42,253 bases of DNA from positions 1-42,253 of the forward strand of contig NZ_AUCD01000011.1 in the NCBI RefSeq assembly GCF_000429585.1. Direction: 5' to 3'. This document shows, one piece after another, positions 33,130 through 41,911 of the stretch. The first letter of the stretch is position 1. Each line of letters opens with the position of its first letter. Under the pieces are notes generated by a model, which ran no database searches, had not been told where the DNA came from, and saw nothing but the letters and a program-made list of their open reading frames with translations. Origin of the DNA: Atopococcus tabaci DSM 17538. Lineage in GTDB: Bacteria > Bacillota > Bacilli > Lactobacillales > Carnobacteriaceae_A. The position numbers were made by a program, and so were the translations under genes.

Positions 33130-34026
33130 ATGATCGTAAAACGACTGAAGAAGCCGGTGGCGCTCAGAATCTATGACGCCTTGAACGCCCGCATGACACT
33201 GACGGCTGCCCAACAACGAGAGCGCCAGAGTTATCAACGCGGTTACGAAGGCGAGGTTCAACTGGGGAATCACTTCGAAAAAATGCCGTTCGATTGCCTG
33301 GTTCTGCAAGACCTACAGTTGAAAGAAAGCGGGGTGCAGGTCCAAATCGATGTGCTGCTTCTCACCGGAAACACGATTCATCTCTACGAAGTCAAAAACT
33401 ATTCCGGTAGCTATGACTTCCAAGACGACGCCTTGCATACGCAAGCCGACTTTGTAGTAGACCCGTTGGCGCAGACTCGTAAAAGCAAGCCGCTGATCTA
33501 CAACTTGGTCCGCAAATGGGGTTATCGATTCCAAGTGGAAGAGTGCGCCATCTTCATCAATCCCAACTTCTATATCTACCAGCTTCCGCGTGACAAACCG
33601 TTCGTGTTTCACCACCAACTGCCGCATCACTTCGGGCAAACAGGCCAAGGTGTTTGGATCGATGAATCCCACAAGCGGTTGGCGCAGAAGCTTCTGAACT
33701 GCCACCTCCATGACTACCGCCCGCACGAGTTGCCGCGCTACGAATACGCACAGCTCAAAAAAGGCATCTACTGCTCTCAATGCTATTCGTTTGCCCACAC
33801 GAACACACGGCAGACCCGGATTTGCACATGTAGGTACAAAGAAACTATACGGGAAGCAATCCAGCGCACGGCAGAGGAGTTCCGGCTGTTGTTTCCTGAA
33901 AGAAAAATGACTACGAGCGTCATTTATGACTGGTGTGGCCGTGAATACTACAAACAACGGATTCAAGAAGTGATGCAGGAGCATTTTACGGTTTATGGAA
34001 AATGGGGCGGCACCTATTATACGTGA
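33130..34026 (+). CDS. NERD-domain nuclease with zinc ribbon and C-terminal putative DNA-binding domain
   Basis: 298 residues, intact. The N-terminal NERD domain (about 35-130) has the likely PD-(D/E)xK residues: Glu42 in GYEGE, Asp74 in QIDV, and Glu87 and Lys89 in LYEVKNY. A middle region follows. Then comes a four-Cys zinc ribbon (Cys215, 218, 232, 234) and a basic C-terminal domain (about 238-298) with a helix-turn-helix-like stretch around TTSVIYDWCG and YYKQRIQEVMQEHF. The protein is expected to cut or bind nucleic acid; its real role is unknown. SD AAAGGAG precedes ATG 33130. Its stop codon lies inside the first arm of the downstream array. It is a paralogue of the broken gene at 582-1544 and has no functional link to polysaccharide genes that I can see. 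Confidence 0.82.
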   Translation: MIVKRLKKPVALRIYDALNARMTLTAAQQRERQSYQRGYEGEVQLGNHFEKMPFDCLVLQDLQLKESGVQVQIDVLLLTGNTIHLYEVKNYSGSYDFQDDALHTQADFVVDPLAQTRKSKPLIYNLVRKWGYRFQVEECAIFINPNFYIYQLPRDKPFVFHHQLPHHFGQTGQGVWIDESHKRLAQKLLNCHLHDYRPHELPRYEYAQLKKGIYCSQCYSFAHTNTRQTRICTCRYKETIREAIQRTAEEFRLLFPERKMTTSVIYDWCGREYYKQRIQEVMQEHFTVYGKWGGTYYT

Positions 34027-34135
34027 AGTGACTCTCTAAAACGAGGACTGCTCCACGCAAGTGACCACACATTGAATGCAGTGGATCCAAGAAAAAGGGC
34101 TCACTCCACGAATAAACGCCCATTTGCGTGGAGTG
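34022..34135. repeat. Palindrome array B, downstream of NERD locus 2
   Basis: Alternating arms resume at the stop codon: GTGAAGTG at 34023, TGCTCCAC at 34049, ATGCAGTG at 34076, CACTCCAC at 34102, GTGGAGTG at 34128, with steps of 26, 27, 26 and 26 bp. The last pair is perfect over 9 bp (CACTCCACG 34102-34110 with 34127-34135). Its interior starts AATAAACGCCC, close to the AATAGACGCTC of array A at 1593. Confidence 0.88.
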
Positions 34136-34207
34136 ACATTTCAAGCCAGCCTTCAATCTATGCAAGCTCGTCCAGTAAGGAAACGTATTCCCTTTTCCAC
34201 GTATTTG

Positions 34208-34216
34208 CGTTATGAT
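34208..34216 (+). promoter_or_regulatory. Possible -10 region of ugd
   Basis: CGTTATGAT with TATGAT at 34211-34216; the -35 is poor. The nonamer matches that before the dehydrogenase at 28423. Confidence 0.35.
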
Positions 34217-34264
34217 AGAAACGATTGAAAAAGATTACAATTACAAGAAAGAGGGCGTCAAACA

Positions 34265-35434
34265 GTGAACATCACAGTAGTCGGTATGGGGTACGTTGGC
34301 TTGTCCAACGCCATTTTGCTTGCACAACACAACGACGTGCGGGCCCTGGAAATCATTCAAGAAAAAGTAGACCTAATCAACAACAAGAAATCGCCAATCG
34401 TCGACACAGAAATCGAAGACTATCTGGCGAACCGTGAGCTGAACTTGCTTGCGACGTCGAACCCGGAAGAAGCGTACGCGCACAAACCGGAGTACGTCGT
34501 CATCGCGGCACCAACGAACTACGATGACAAAACAAACTACTTCGACACGTCCGCTGTGGAAGCGGTCATCGAAGACGTGTTGACATACACACCGGAATCC
34601 ATCATGATCATCAAATCCACCATCCCGGTTGGATACACAAAAGAAGTGCGTGAAAAATACGGTGTGGACAACATCATCTTCTCGCCGGAATTCCTGCGTG
34701 AAGGCCAGGCGCTATACGACAACTTGCACCCGAGCCGGGTCATCGTTGGGGAAGAATCTGAGCGGGCGCAAACATTTGCGGACCTCCTCGTAGAAGGGGC
34801 CGTCAAAGAAGACATTCCGGTCTTGTTGATGGACTCCACCGAAGCGGAAGCGGTGAAATTGTTTGCGAATACTTATTTGGCTCTGCGCGTAGCGTACTTC
34901 AACGAATTGGACACTTATGCAGAAGTCAGAGGCTTGGACGCGTTGTCTATCATTGAAGGGGTGGGACTCGATCCGCGTATCGGCACCCACTACAACAACC
35001 CGTCCTTCGGGTACGGCGGTTACTGCCTGCCGAAAGATACGAAACAGCTCTTGGCGAACTACGAAGACGTGCCGAACAACATCATTCAAGCGATTGTGGA
35101 TGCGAACAGCACACGGAAAGACTTCATCGCCGAGCAAATCTTGTCCCGCAACCCGGAGCGCGTGGGCATCTACCGTTTGACGATGAAAGCCGGATCCGAC
35201 AACTTCCGTCAGTCGTCCATCCAAGGCATCATGAAACGTCTCAAAGCAAAAGGCATCGAAGTCGTGGTGTATGAACCGGTCTTGGAAGAAGACACCTTCT
35301 ACAAATCCCGTGTCATCCGCGACCTGGACGAGTTCAAACAACTCTCCGACGTCATCGTGGCAAACCGCTTCACGGAAGAGCTGGAAGACGTGGAAAACAA
35401 AGTCTACACGCGTGACTTGTACCACCAAAATTAA
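34265..35434 (+). CDS. ugd: UDP-glucose 6-dehydrogenase
   Basis: 389 residues, the short form typical of many bacterial Ugd enzymes. It oxidises UDP-glucose to UDP-glucuronate. NAD site [15 protein letters not shown], substrate-binding [14 protein letters not shown], and the catalytic Cys in [18 protein letters not shown] 34265 is the start, with SD AAAGAGGG. Codons are rich in C-ending forms compared with the genes at 39036 onward, as in galU and the Wzz/kinase genes next to it. Its product feeds the 4-epimerase at 30755. Confidence 0.95.
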   Translation: MNITVVGMGYVGLSNAILLAQHNDVRALEIIQEKVDLINNKKSPIVDTEIEDYLANRELNLLATSNPEEAYAHKPEYVVIAAPTNYDDKTNYFDTSAVEAVIEDVLTYTPESIMIIKSTIPVGYTKEVREKYGVDNIIFSPEFLREGQALYDNLHPSRVIVGEESERAQTFADLLVEGAVKEDIPVLLMDSTEAEAVKLFANTYLALRVAYFNELDTYAEVRGLDALSIIEGVGLDPRIGTHYNNPSFGYGGYCLPKDTKQLLANYEDVPNNIIQAIVDANSTRKDFIAEQILSRNPERVGIYRLTMKAGSDNFRQSSIQGIMKRLKAKGIEVVVYEPVLEEDTFYKSRVIRDLDEFKQLSDVIVANRFTEELEDVENKVYTRDLYHQN

Positions 35435-35450
35435 CATCCTATAATGAAAG

Positions 35451-35482
35451 AAAAGGCGCTTCGAACGGGAGGCGTCTTTTTA
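35451..35482 (+). terminator. Terminator of ugd
   Basis: AAAAGGCGC (35451-35459) pairs with GCGTCTTTT (35472-35480) with one G-T pair, then T's. It lies between ugd and galU and may allow some read-through. Confidence 0.7.
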
Positions 35483-35500
35483 TTAAGGAGGCATTCACAC

Positions 35501-36382
35501 ATGTCAAAAATCAAAAAAGCGATCATCCCGGCAGCGGGGCTGGGAACGGGTTTCCTGCCGGCCACCAAAGCGACGGCCAAAGAGATGCTGCCGATTGTCG
35601 ATACCCCGATTCTCCAGTACGTGGTGGAAGAAGCCATCGAGTCCGGCATTGAAGAACTCCTCATCGTCACCGGCCGCAGCAAACGATCCATCGAAGACCA
35701 CTTCGACTCCAACTTCGAATTGGAAAAGAACTTGAAAGAAAAAGGTAAGCTGGAGATGCTCGAGATGGTGAAAGAAACCACCGACATCCAAATCCACTAT
35801 GTCCGCCAGTCATACCCGAAAGGACTGGGCGACGCCGTCCTGCAAGGGAAAGACTTTGTCGGAGACGAGCCGTTTGTCGTGATGCTCGGGGACAACATCA
35901 TGCAAAACCATGTGCCGCTGACCAAACAGTTGATTGGCCGCCATGAACGTGTCCAAGCCAGCGTCATCGGGGTGATGGCACTCCCTGAAGACGAGCTCAG
36001 CCTGTACGGAGTTGTGGAACCGGGGGAAGAACTCGAACCGGGCTTGTTCCCGATTAACCACTTTGTGGAAAAGCCGAGCAAAGAAGAAGCGCCAAGTAAC
36101 CTGGCATCCATCGGACGGTACATCTTGACACCGGAAATCTTCCCGCTGCTGGAAACGCAGGAGCCAGGAGCAAACGGGGAAATCCAGTTGACAGATGCCA
36201 TGGAACGGTTAAATCAAACCCAACGTGTCTTCGCCCATGTCTATAAAGGTGAACGGTTTGACGTCGGCGAGAAAATCGGGTACTTGAAAGCCAACCTGGT
36301 CTTCGGTCTCCGCCATCCACAAATCAAAGAAGATACGCAACAGTACCTCAAAGAATTGGCAAATGAGCTGCGAAAAAGATAG
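35501..36382 (+). CDS. galU: UTP-glucose-1-phosphate uridylyltransferase, with a changed active-site motif
   Basis: 293 residues, normal for GalU/GtaB. It makes UDP-glucose, the substrate of Ugd and GalE. The start is [20 protein letters not shown]; the family has Arg where this protein has Gly (GLGTR-FLPATK), in the loop that holds the UTP phosphates. The later metal-site block reads VVMLGDNIM, where many members have LGDD. Other blocks ([56 protein letters not shown]) are normal. ATG 35501 has SD AAGGAGG; an earlier in-frame ATG at 35444 lies in the terminator. Confidence 0.9.
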   Translation: MSKIKKAIIPAAGLGTGFLPATKATAKEMLPIVDTPILQYVVEEAIESGIEELLIVTGRSKRSIEDHFDSNFELEKNLKEKGKLEMLEMVKETTDIQIHYVRQSYPKGLGDAVLQGKDFVGDEPFVVMLGDNIMQNHVPLTKQLIGRHERVQASVIGVMALPEDELSLYGVVEPGEELEPGLFPINHFVEKPSKEEAPSNLASIGRYILTPEIFPLLETQEPGANGEIQLTDAMERLNQTQRVFAHVYKGERFDVGEKIGYLKANLVFGLRHPQIKEDTQQYLKELANELRKR

Positions 36383-36449
36383 ACCGCTTTTCTGTACAAT
36401 TTTGTACGCCGGAAACAGTTTAAAATTAAATAACACGTTGGATAAAAAC

Positions 36450-36484
36450 AAAATGGGACCTCATAAAAGCAGAGGTCCTATTTT
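36450..36484 (+). terminator. Terminator of galU
   Basis: A 13-position stem with one G-T pair (36450-36462 with 36472-36484) ending in ATTTT, 67 bp after the galU stop. The rest of the gap up to 36678 is AT-rich and holds the promoter candidates for the next operon. Confidence 0.8.
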
Positions 36485-36621
36485 CAGGAATTGGAAAAGG
36501 TTTACATTTGTATTAATTTTCTCATTACGGTATTTTAACAAATTGTTCATAACCTAGGGGGAAACGATATGATATAGTGATAAAGAGATAAAATACATAA
36601 CACAAATTATGAAAACTCGTG

Positions 36622-36627
36622 TATAAT
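36622..36627 (+). promoter_or_regulatory. Probable -10 of the Wzz-kinase-phosphatase operon
   Basis: A perfect TATAAT (CGTGTATAAT) lies 51 bp before the Wzz start, without a clear -35. A second candidate is TTGTTC (36543) with TATGAT (36568), spacer 19 bp. The choice is open. Confidence 0.5.
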
Positions 36628-36678
36628 GAACACATTATTTACTAATACACCGGCTGAAAAGCTATGCAGGAGGAAATC

Positions 36679-37431
36679 ATGGAAGAAGAAATCAGTTTAA
36701 TTGAGTTATTCGAAATCATTAAAAAGCGGGCAGGGATGATTGTCAGTCTGGGTCTTATCGGACTCATTGTTTCCGCCATTTTTACATTTTTCATTGCCAC
36801 ACCGCAGTACAGCGCCACCACGCAGATTCTGGTCAACCACACGCAGTCTGAAAACGTCATTCAACAAAGCGACATCAACGCCAACTTGCAATTGATCAAT
36901 ACATATAAAGACATCATCAAAGGTCCGGTGATTTTGGATGATGTCCGCGAAACACTGGACATGGATGTCACACACAACCAATTGGCCGAAATGATTGAAA
37001 TCGGGAACCAAGACAACTCTCAAGTGTTCTCCATTCGTGTCACGACAGACAACCCGTTCCATTCGGCAAGCATTGCGAACACAACTGCAGAAATTTTCCA
37101 AGAAGAAATCGACGACATCATGAATGTCGACAACGTCACCATCATTTCCGCAGCGGTTGCCAATCCAAATGCCGTGTCTCCAAACACCACGTTGAACCTG
37201 GCGATTGGGTTACTGTTGGGAGGCATGATCGGAGTCGGTTTGGCATTCGTATTGGAATTCTTTGACAACACCGTAAAAGACAAAAAATTCATCACCGACG
37301 AACTCGGTTGGACTTACTTAGGCGGCGTGTTCGAAATGGACGATGAAGAATTGGAGCCTTCCCAAGCTATCCTTGTAAGAGATGCAAATGACCAAGAGGT
37401 TGTCGCTAATACCAGAAGAAGTCGAGTGTAA
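36679..37431 (+). CDS. Wzz/CapA-type chain-length determinant and kinase activator
   Basis: 250 residues. Polysaccharide co-polymerase: cytoplasmic start with EEISLIELFEIIKKR, membrane segment at about 20-42, external domain with coiled-coil tendency, then the Pro-rich PNAVSPNTT before the second membrane segment (about 170-192) and a short cytoplasmic tail ending in RRSRV. In Gram-positives the tail activates the separate BY-kinase, here the next gene 15 bp on. Start 36679 uses SD CAGGAGG; an upstream in-frame ATG at 36664 contains the SD itself. Confidence 0.93.
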   Translation: MEEEISLIELFEIIKKRAGMIVSLGLIGLIVSAIFTFFIATPQYSATTQILVNHTQSENVIQQSDINANLQLINTYKDIIKGPVILDDVRETLDMDVTHNQLAEMIEIGNQDNSQVFSIRVTTDNPFHSASIANTTAEIFQEEIDDIMNVDNVTIISAAVANPNAVSPNTTLNLAIGLLLGGMIGVGLAFVLEFFDNTVKDKKFITDELGWTYLGGVFEMDDEELEPSQAILVRDANDQEVVANTRRSRV

Positions 37432-37446
37432 AGGGAGTAGTTGAAA

Positions 37447-38154
37447 ATGTTTGGTAAAAAAAAGAAGAAAAATGAAAGTTCTACACGAGCCGGGTTGGTC
37501 GTTGTAAACAAACCAAAATCAGTCATCTCTGAACAGTACCGTACGATTCGTACGAACGTCCAGTTCTCCATGGTGGACCAAGAATTCAAAAGCATCGTCA
37601 TCACCTCCGATGCTCCGGGAGCTGGAAAGTCATTGACGTCTGCCAACTTGGCTGCGACATTCGCTTCCGAAGACAAACGCGTCCTATTGGTGGATGCGGA
37701 CATGCGGAAACCAACCGTACACAACACGTTCCGTGTGCGGAACACAGACGGTTTGACCACCATTTTGACGGACCGTCACACACAGCTTCAGGACAAAATC
37801 TACAAAACTTCTGTAGACAACTTGTACATCTTGACCAGCGGACCGATTCCTCCGAACCCAGCTGAGATGCTCAGTTCTGAGAGAATGGACCGTTTGCAAG
37901 AAGAAATGGAAAGCCTGTTCGACTTAGTCATTTTCGATACACCTCCATTGACTGCGGTAACCGATGCGCAAATCATGGCCGGTAAAACCGACGGCGTCAT
38001 CTTCATCGTCCGCAATAAAGTGGCGATCAAAGAACAGATTCTCGAATCCAAACAACTGTTGGAAATGGTCGGTGCCAACGTCATCGGAGCGGTCATGAAC
38101 CGGATCGACAAAAAAGAAGATTCGTACTATTACTATTACGGAAACGGAGAGTAG
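37447..38154 (+). CDS. Bacterial tyrosine (BY) kinase of the CpsD/CapB type
   Basis: 235 residues. Walker A is APGAGKS at 56-62, Walker A' LLVDADMRKP at 80-89, and Walker B LVIFDTPP near 160. The C-terminus is a tyrosine cluster (DSYYYYYGNGE), the site of autophosphorylation in this family. With the Wzz activator upstream and the phosphatase downstream, it cycles between phosphorylated and free states to control polymer length and assembly. ATG 37447 is preferred; an in-frame TTG at 37441 is too near the SD (AAGGGAG). Confidence 0.95.
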   Translation: MFGKKKKKNESSTRAGLVVVNKPKSVISEQYRTIRTNVQFSMVDQEFKSIVITSDAPGAGKSLTSANLAATFASEDKRVLLVDADMRKPTVHNTFRVRNTDGLTTILTDRHTQLQDKIYKTSVDNLYILTSGPIPPNPAEMLSSERMDRLQEEMESLFDLVIFDTPPLTAVTDAQIMAGKTDGVIFIVRNKVAIKEQILESKQLLEMVGANVIGAVMNRIDKKEDSYYYYYGNGE

Positions 38155-38160
38155 ACTCAT

Positions 38161-38928
38161 ATGATCGATTTGCATTGCCATATCTTGCCGGGACTGGATG
38201 ACGGCGCGCAAACGATGGAGGTCTCACTCGACATGGCGCGGGCGGCGGTCAAAGAAGGCATCACGCATATTTTGGCCACCCCGCACCATAAAGCTTACTC
38301 GTGGGAAAACGACAAACAGACGGTTCTTCAAAAAACAGCGGAACTGCAGAAAGAGTTGGACGCACGGGAAATCCCGTTGACCATTTTCCCGGGACAGGAA
38401 GTGCGGATGTTTGGTGAACTGCCGGAAGACATCGAACAGGGCACCATCCAATTCATCGACGAGCAGAACCAGTATCTGCTCGTCGAATTTCCCTCGTCCT
38501 CTATTCCTCATTACACGGAACGCTTGTTTTACGAACTGCAGGCCATGAACGTCACGCCCATCATCGTCCACCCCGAGCGCAACCGAGTCATCCAAGAAAA
38601 TCCAGAAAAGTTGAAAGAGTTTATTGAAAAAGGGGCACTTTCCCAGTTGACCGCGGCCAGTTATACCGGCGGATTCGGGAAGACCATCAAGAAGTTAAGC
38701 TATCAGTTGATTGAAGCTAACTTGGTGCATTTCATTGCATCCGATGCCCACAATGTCACGAACCGCTTGTTCCATATGCAGGAAGCGCACGATTTGCTTG
38801 CGAAAGAGTTTGGATCTGAACGGGTGCGCCAGTTTGAACAAATAACGAAAGACTTGGTGAATGGGGAAGTCATTGTTCTGCCGACTCCACAGTCAGTGAA
38901 AAAGAAAAAGTTTTTTGGGTTGTTTTAG
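38161..38928 (+). CDS. PHP-family tyrosine phosphatase of the CpsB/CapC/YwqE type
   Basis: 255 residues. Metal-binding motifs of the PHP superfamily are seen: DLHCHILPGLDDG (3-15), LATPHH, GQEVRM, HPERN and IASDAHN. It removes phosphate from the tyrosine cluster of the kinase just upstream (six bases away). Sequence composition changes noticeably after its stop. Confidence 0.94.
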   Translation: MIDLHCHILPGLDDGAQTMEVSLDMARAAVKEGITHILATPHHKAYSWENDKQTVLQKTAELQKELDAREIPLTIFPGQEVRMFGELPEDIEQGTIQFIDEQNQYLLVEFPSSSIPHYTERLFYELQAMNVTPIIVHPERNRVIQENPEKLKEFIEKGALSQLTAASYTGGFGKTIKKLSYQLIEANLVHFIASDAHNVTNRLFHMQEAHDLLAKEFGSERVRQFEQITKDLVNGEVIVLPTPQSVKKKKFFGLF

Positions 38929-39035
38929 TGAAAAGTAAACCAACAAAAAATCAGCAATAATTAATTGTGATGGATTTATAATTTATTGGAGGTTTTAAAC
39001 AAAGATAATAATGGAAATTAAAGGAGGAGTTGTAC

Positions 39036-39698
39036 GTGGAGTCTGGGAAAGAAAGTGTAAGTAAAGAGTTAATTACATATTCAAACGAAAAAATCACATA
39101 TGAAGTTGCTACTAGAATACTCGATATTGTTTTATCATTGTTAGGAATTGTTTTTTTGATACCGTTACTTCTCGTTATTTCTATATGGATAAAATTGGAT
39201 GACCCAAAAGGAAACGTTATTTTTTCTCAAACTCGAGTAGGGAAAAACGGAGAACCGTTTAAGATGTACAAGTTTCGTTCTATGTATTCAGATGCTGAAC
39301 AAAGGCTGGCGAATCTGCTTCATTTAAATGAAGCAGAAGGAGCTATGTTTAAGATGAAAGAAGATCCTCGGGTAACAAAAATAGGTAAATTTATTAGAAA
39401 AACTAGCATCGATGAACTCCCCCAATTGTTCAATGTAATTAAAGGGGAGATGAGTCTAGTTGGTCCGCGGCCAGCGTTGCCTAGAGAAGTACAAGAGTAT
39501 TCTGAGTATGATAGACAGAGATTACAAGTTACGCCAGGAATTACTGGACTTTGGCAAGTAAGTGGAAGAAGCGCACTAACGTTTGAAGAAATGCTTGAAC
39601 TCGATTTACAATTTATAAGAAATCGAAAGATATCTGGTTATATTAAAATACTTTTTCGAACTATGATTGTAGTTTTAAAGTTGGAAAACGCCTATTAG
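39036..39698 (+). CDS. Initiating sugar-phosphate transferase (short form)
   Basis: 220 residues, one N-terminal membrane segment (about 30-52) and a bacterial sugar transferase domain with KMYKFRSM, IRKTSIDELPQLFNV, SLVGPRPALP and TPGITGLWQVSGRS. It transfers a sugar-1-phosphate to undecaprenyl phosphate, starting a second type of repeat unit besides that of the enzyme at 12063. The last motif is typical of the galactose/glucose-phosphate group. GTG 39036 lies eight bases after AAGGAGG; TTG 39030 in the same frame is too close to it. The DNA is AT-rich from here on. Confidence 0.92.
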   Translation: MESGKESVSKELITYSNEKITYEVATRILDIVLSLLGIVFLIPLLLVISIWIKLDDPKGNVIFSQTRVGKNGEPFKMYKFRSMYSDAEQRLANLLHLNEAEGAMFKMKEDPRVTKIGKFIRKTSIDELPQLFNVIKGEMSLVGPRPALPREVQEYSEYDRQRLQVTPGITGLWQVSGRSALTFEEMLELDLQFIRNRKISGYIKILFRTMIVVLKLENAY

Positions 39699-39882
39699 TA
39701 GTAGATATGTCTATAAATGGATAATAAAGAATATTTTACAGCAAATATTAAAACCATTGATACAATTTACCTCATAAAAAGTGTGTGGATTAATAAATCA
39801 TGTAGACTTTTTTATTCAAATTTTTACAAAAATTGGAGTTTACCCTTTGTTTAAACTCTACCTTTTTAGGAGAATATATATT

Positions 39883-40347
39883 ATGGAAAACGGGAAAAAA
39901 ATTTGTTTTATAGCTTCTTCAGGCGGGCATTACGAACAACTATTGATGTTAAAGCCATTGATGAAAAAGTACAGCAGTATTATTGTGACTGAAAAAACCG
40001 AATACAACACTAAGTTTCTTGATACCACGTATTATATTCCTCAAATGAACCGGAGAGAAAAGTATTGGAACATTAAGATGATAAAAGTTTTTTTCATTTC
40101 TTTATACATTTTGCTAAAGGAAAAACCCGATATTGTAATTTCAACGGGTGTACTTGCAACAGTGCCTTTGTGCATATTAGCAAAGATAGGAAGGAAGAAA
40201 CTTATCTATATTGAATCATTTGCAAAAATTAATTCTCCAACCATTACTGGAAAGTTATTATATAAATTTGCTGATCGATTCTATATTCAGTGGGAGACAT
40301 TACAAAAATTTTATCCCAAAGCTATTTATGTAGGGTCGATATATTAA
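39883..40347 (+). CDS. PssD/Cps14F/Alg14-like glycosyltransferase subunit
   Basis: 154 residues, the usual size. It opens KKICFIASSGGHYEQLLML, the marker of this family, and has one hydrophobic stretch near 70-85. In pneumococcal Cps14F/G and yeast Alg14/13, this subunit binds the membrane and recruits the catalytic partner, here the next gene. The start is ATG 39883 with SD TTAGGAG, not the longer frame from 39781. The 184-bp gap before it holds a weak hairpin (39836-39842 with 39852-39858) and no gene. Confidence 0.9.
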   Translation: MENGKKICFIASSGGHYEQLLMLKPLMKKYSSIIVTEKTEYNTKFLDTTYYIPQMNRREKYWNIKMIKVFFISLYILLKEKPDIVISTGVLATVPLCILAKIGRKKLIYIESFAKINSPTITGKLLYKFADRFYIQWETLQKFYPKAIYVGSIY

Positions 40348-40361
40348 AAGGAGTAAATAAT

Positions 40362-40850
40362 ATGATTTTTGTTACAGTTGGTTCTCAAAAATTTCAATTT
40401 GATCGTTTGTTAAAAAAAATAGATGATTTAATTGAATCTAAAGAGATTGATGAAGAGTTATTTGCACAAATAGGCGCTAGTGAATACATACCAAAAAATT
40501 ATTCATATGAAAGATATTTGACTCGTGAGTCGTTTCTTTTTCATACTAAGGAATGTGATTTGTTTATAACACATGGTGGTACTGGGGCTATCATAGGAGC
40601 CTTGAAAGCAAAAAAAAAAGTGATAGCAGTTCCAAGATTAGCAAAGTATGGTGAACATGTAGATAACCATCAAATTCAGTTGGTGGATCAATTTGTAGCT
40701 TTATCTTATATAAATTCATGCTACGACATTAAAGAACTAGGGGAAGTAATAAAAAGTACAAAAAATATAAATTTTAAGACATATGTTTCTAATACGAGTA
40801 ATATTATAAAATCTATTAATCAATTCATAGAAAGTAGTACAGGTGTATAA
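40362..40850 (+). CDS. PssE/Cps14G/Alg13-like glycosyltransferase subunit
   Basis: 162 residues. It corresponds to the C-terminal, donor-binding half of a GT28-type enzyme: IFVTVGSQKFQFDRLL at the start and FITHGGTGAIIGALKAKKK around residue 70-90, then HVDNHQIQLVDQF. Together with the upstream PssD-like protein it should form one transferase that adds the second sugar, often galactose or glucuronate, to the primed lipid. ATG 40362 has SD AAAGGAG. Confidence 0.9.
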   Translation: MIFVTVGSQKFQFDRLLKKIDDLIESKEIDEELFAQIGASEYIPKNYSYERYLTRESFLFHTKECDLFITHGGTGAIIGALKAKKKVIAVPRLAKYGEHVDNHQIQLVDQFVALSYINSCYDIKELGEVIKSTKNINFKTYVSNTSNIIKSINQFIESSTGV

Positions 40851-40852
40851 AT

Positions 40853-41911
40853 ATGGTGAATGTACTGATGTGTGGAAACCATCCAGATAGTAAAGGCGGT
40901 ATGACAACCGTTATAGATCAAATATTGAAACATAATTGGAATAGTAGAGGTATAAAAATCAAATTTATCCCTACTTATTATCCAGGAAACAATGTAATAA
41001 AGATTTTTTATTTTTTCTTAGCATTAATCAAGATTATATTTCTCACAATAACTAATAAGCCCGATATAATCTATATGCATATGTCATATAAAGGAAGTTT
41101 CTGGAGAAAATACATTATTCACAGATGGTCCAAGCTCTTAGGAATTAAAACTATTATTCATTTACATGGTTCTGAATTCGAGAAGTGGTATAATACTACT
41201 TCTGAAAGTAGTAGTAAAAGAATAGTAAGAATATTGAAAGAATGTGACAAGTTTATTGTCCTTGGAAATGAATGGGCTAATATCATTAGCAAGATTGAAC
41301 CCGATGTAGATTTGTTTTTACTGCAGAATGCGGTTAAAGAACAAGAAGTAAAAGTTGAGTGGAATACAGAAGAATGTACTTATGTTTTTCTGGGTGTGCT
41401 GATTGAAAGAAAAGGTGTCTTAGACTTGGTTAAAGCAGTGAAACTGTTAAAAGATAATAATAAATGGGAAAAAAGACATTTACTTATTGCTGGGACAGGA
41501 GAACAGGAATATGAATTGAAAAAATATATTGAAGAATATGGTATGACTAAAGATGTTACTTTTACAGGATGGATTGATAGTAAAACTAAAGCACAAGTTT
41601 TATCTGGTAGTCAAATAATGGTTTTGCCTTCTTATAATGAAGGACTTCCGGTTTCTATCTTAGAAGGAATGAGCTATGGAATGCCAATTATCTCTACAAA
41701 TGTTGGAGATATTGAATTAGCAGTTAAAGACGGAATTAACGGATATGTTGTGACGCCAGGTAATATTGAACTGCTTGCTGAAAAAATAGATATAGTCGGA
41801 AATTTAGATGTATTTTCAGAAATGGCATGTCAATCTAAAGAAATTGTTAATAGGAAGTTTTCTGAAAAGGAGTTTTTTATTAAACTTGAAGAATGCATGT
41901 TGAAGTTATAG
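40853..41911 (+). CDS. GT4 family glycosyltransferase
   Basis: 352 residues, GT-B fold. It has NVLMCGNHPDSKGGMTTV at the start, LGVLIERKGVLDLV and YNEGLPVSILEGMSYG (E-x7-E) near residue 262. It starts two bases after the previous stop. Its own stop (TAG 41909-41911) is two bases before the IS copy. The length is normal, so the gene is probably whole, but the IS has cut off whatever followed. Confidence 0.87.
   Translation: MVNVLMCGNHPDSKGGMTTVIDQILKHNWNSRGIKIKFIPTYYPGNNVIKIFYFFLALIKIIFLTITNKPDIIYMHMSYKGSFWRKYIIHRWSKLLGIKTIIHLHGSEFEKWYNTTSESSSKRIVRILKECDKFIVLGNEWANIISKIEPDVDLFLLQNAVKEQEVKVEWNTEECTYVFLGVLIERKGVLDLVKAVKLLKDNNKWEKRHLLIAGTGEQEYELKKYIEEYGMTKDVTFTGWIDSKTKAQVLSGSQIMVLPSYNEGLPVSILEGMSYGMPIISTNVGDIELAVKDGINGYVVTPGNIELLAEKIDIVGNLDVFSEMACQSKEIVNRKFSEKEFFIKLEECMLKL

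Noticed and set aside
33313-33984. 223-codon open frame opposite the NERD gene
   Set aside because: Antisense to a gene with clear NERD and zinc-ribbon motifs; no recognisable domain.
34712-35437. 241-codon open frame opposite ugd
   Set aside because: Antisense shadow of a C-rich-codon gene; no motif and no ribosome site.
39011-39064. 17-codon leader frame before the second priming transferase
   Set aside because: The SD is too far from its ATG and it overlaps the real start; nothing suggests attenuation.
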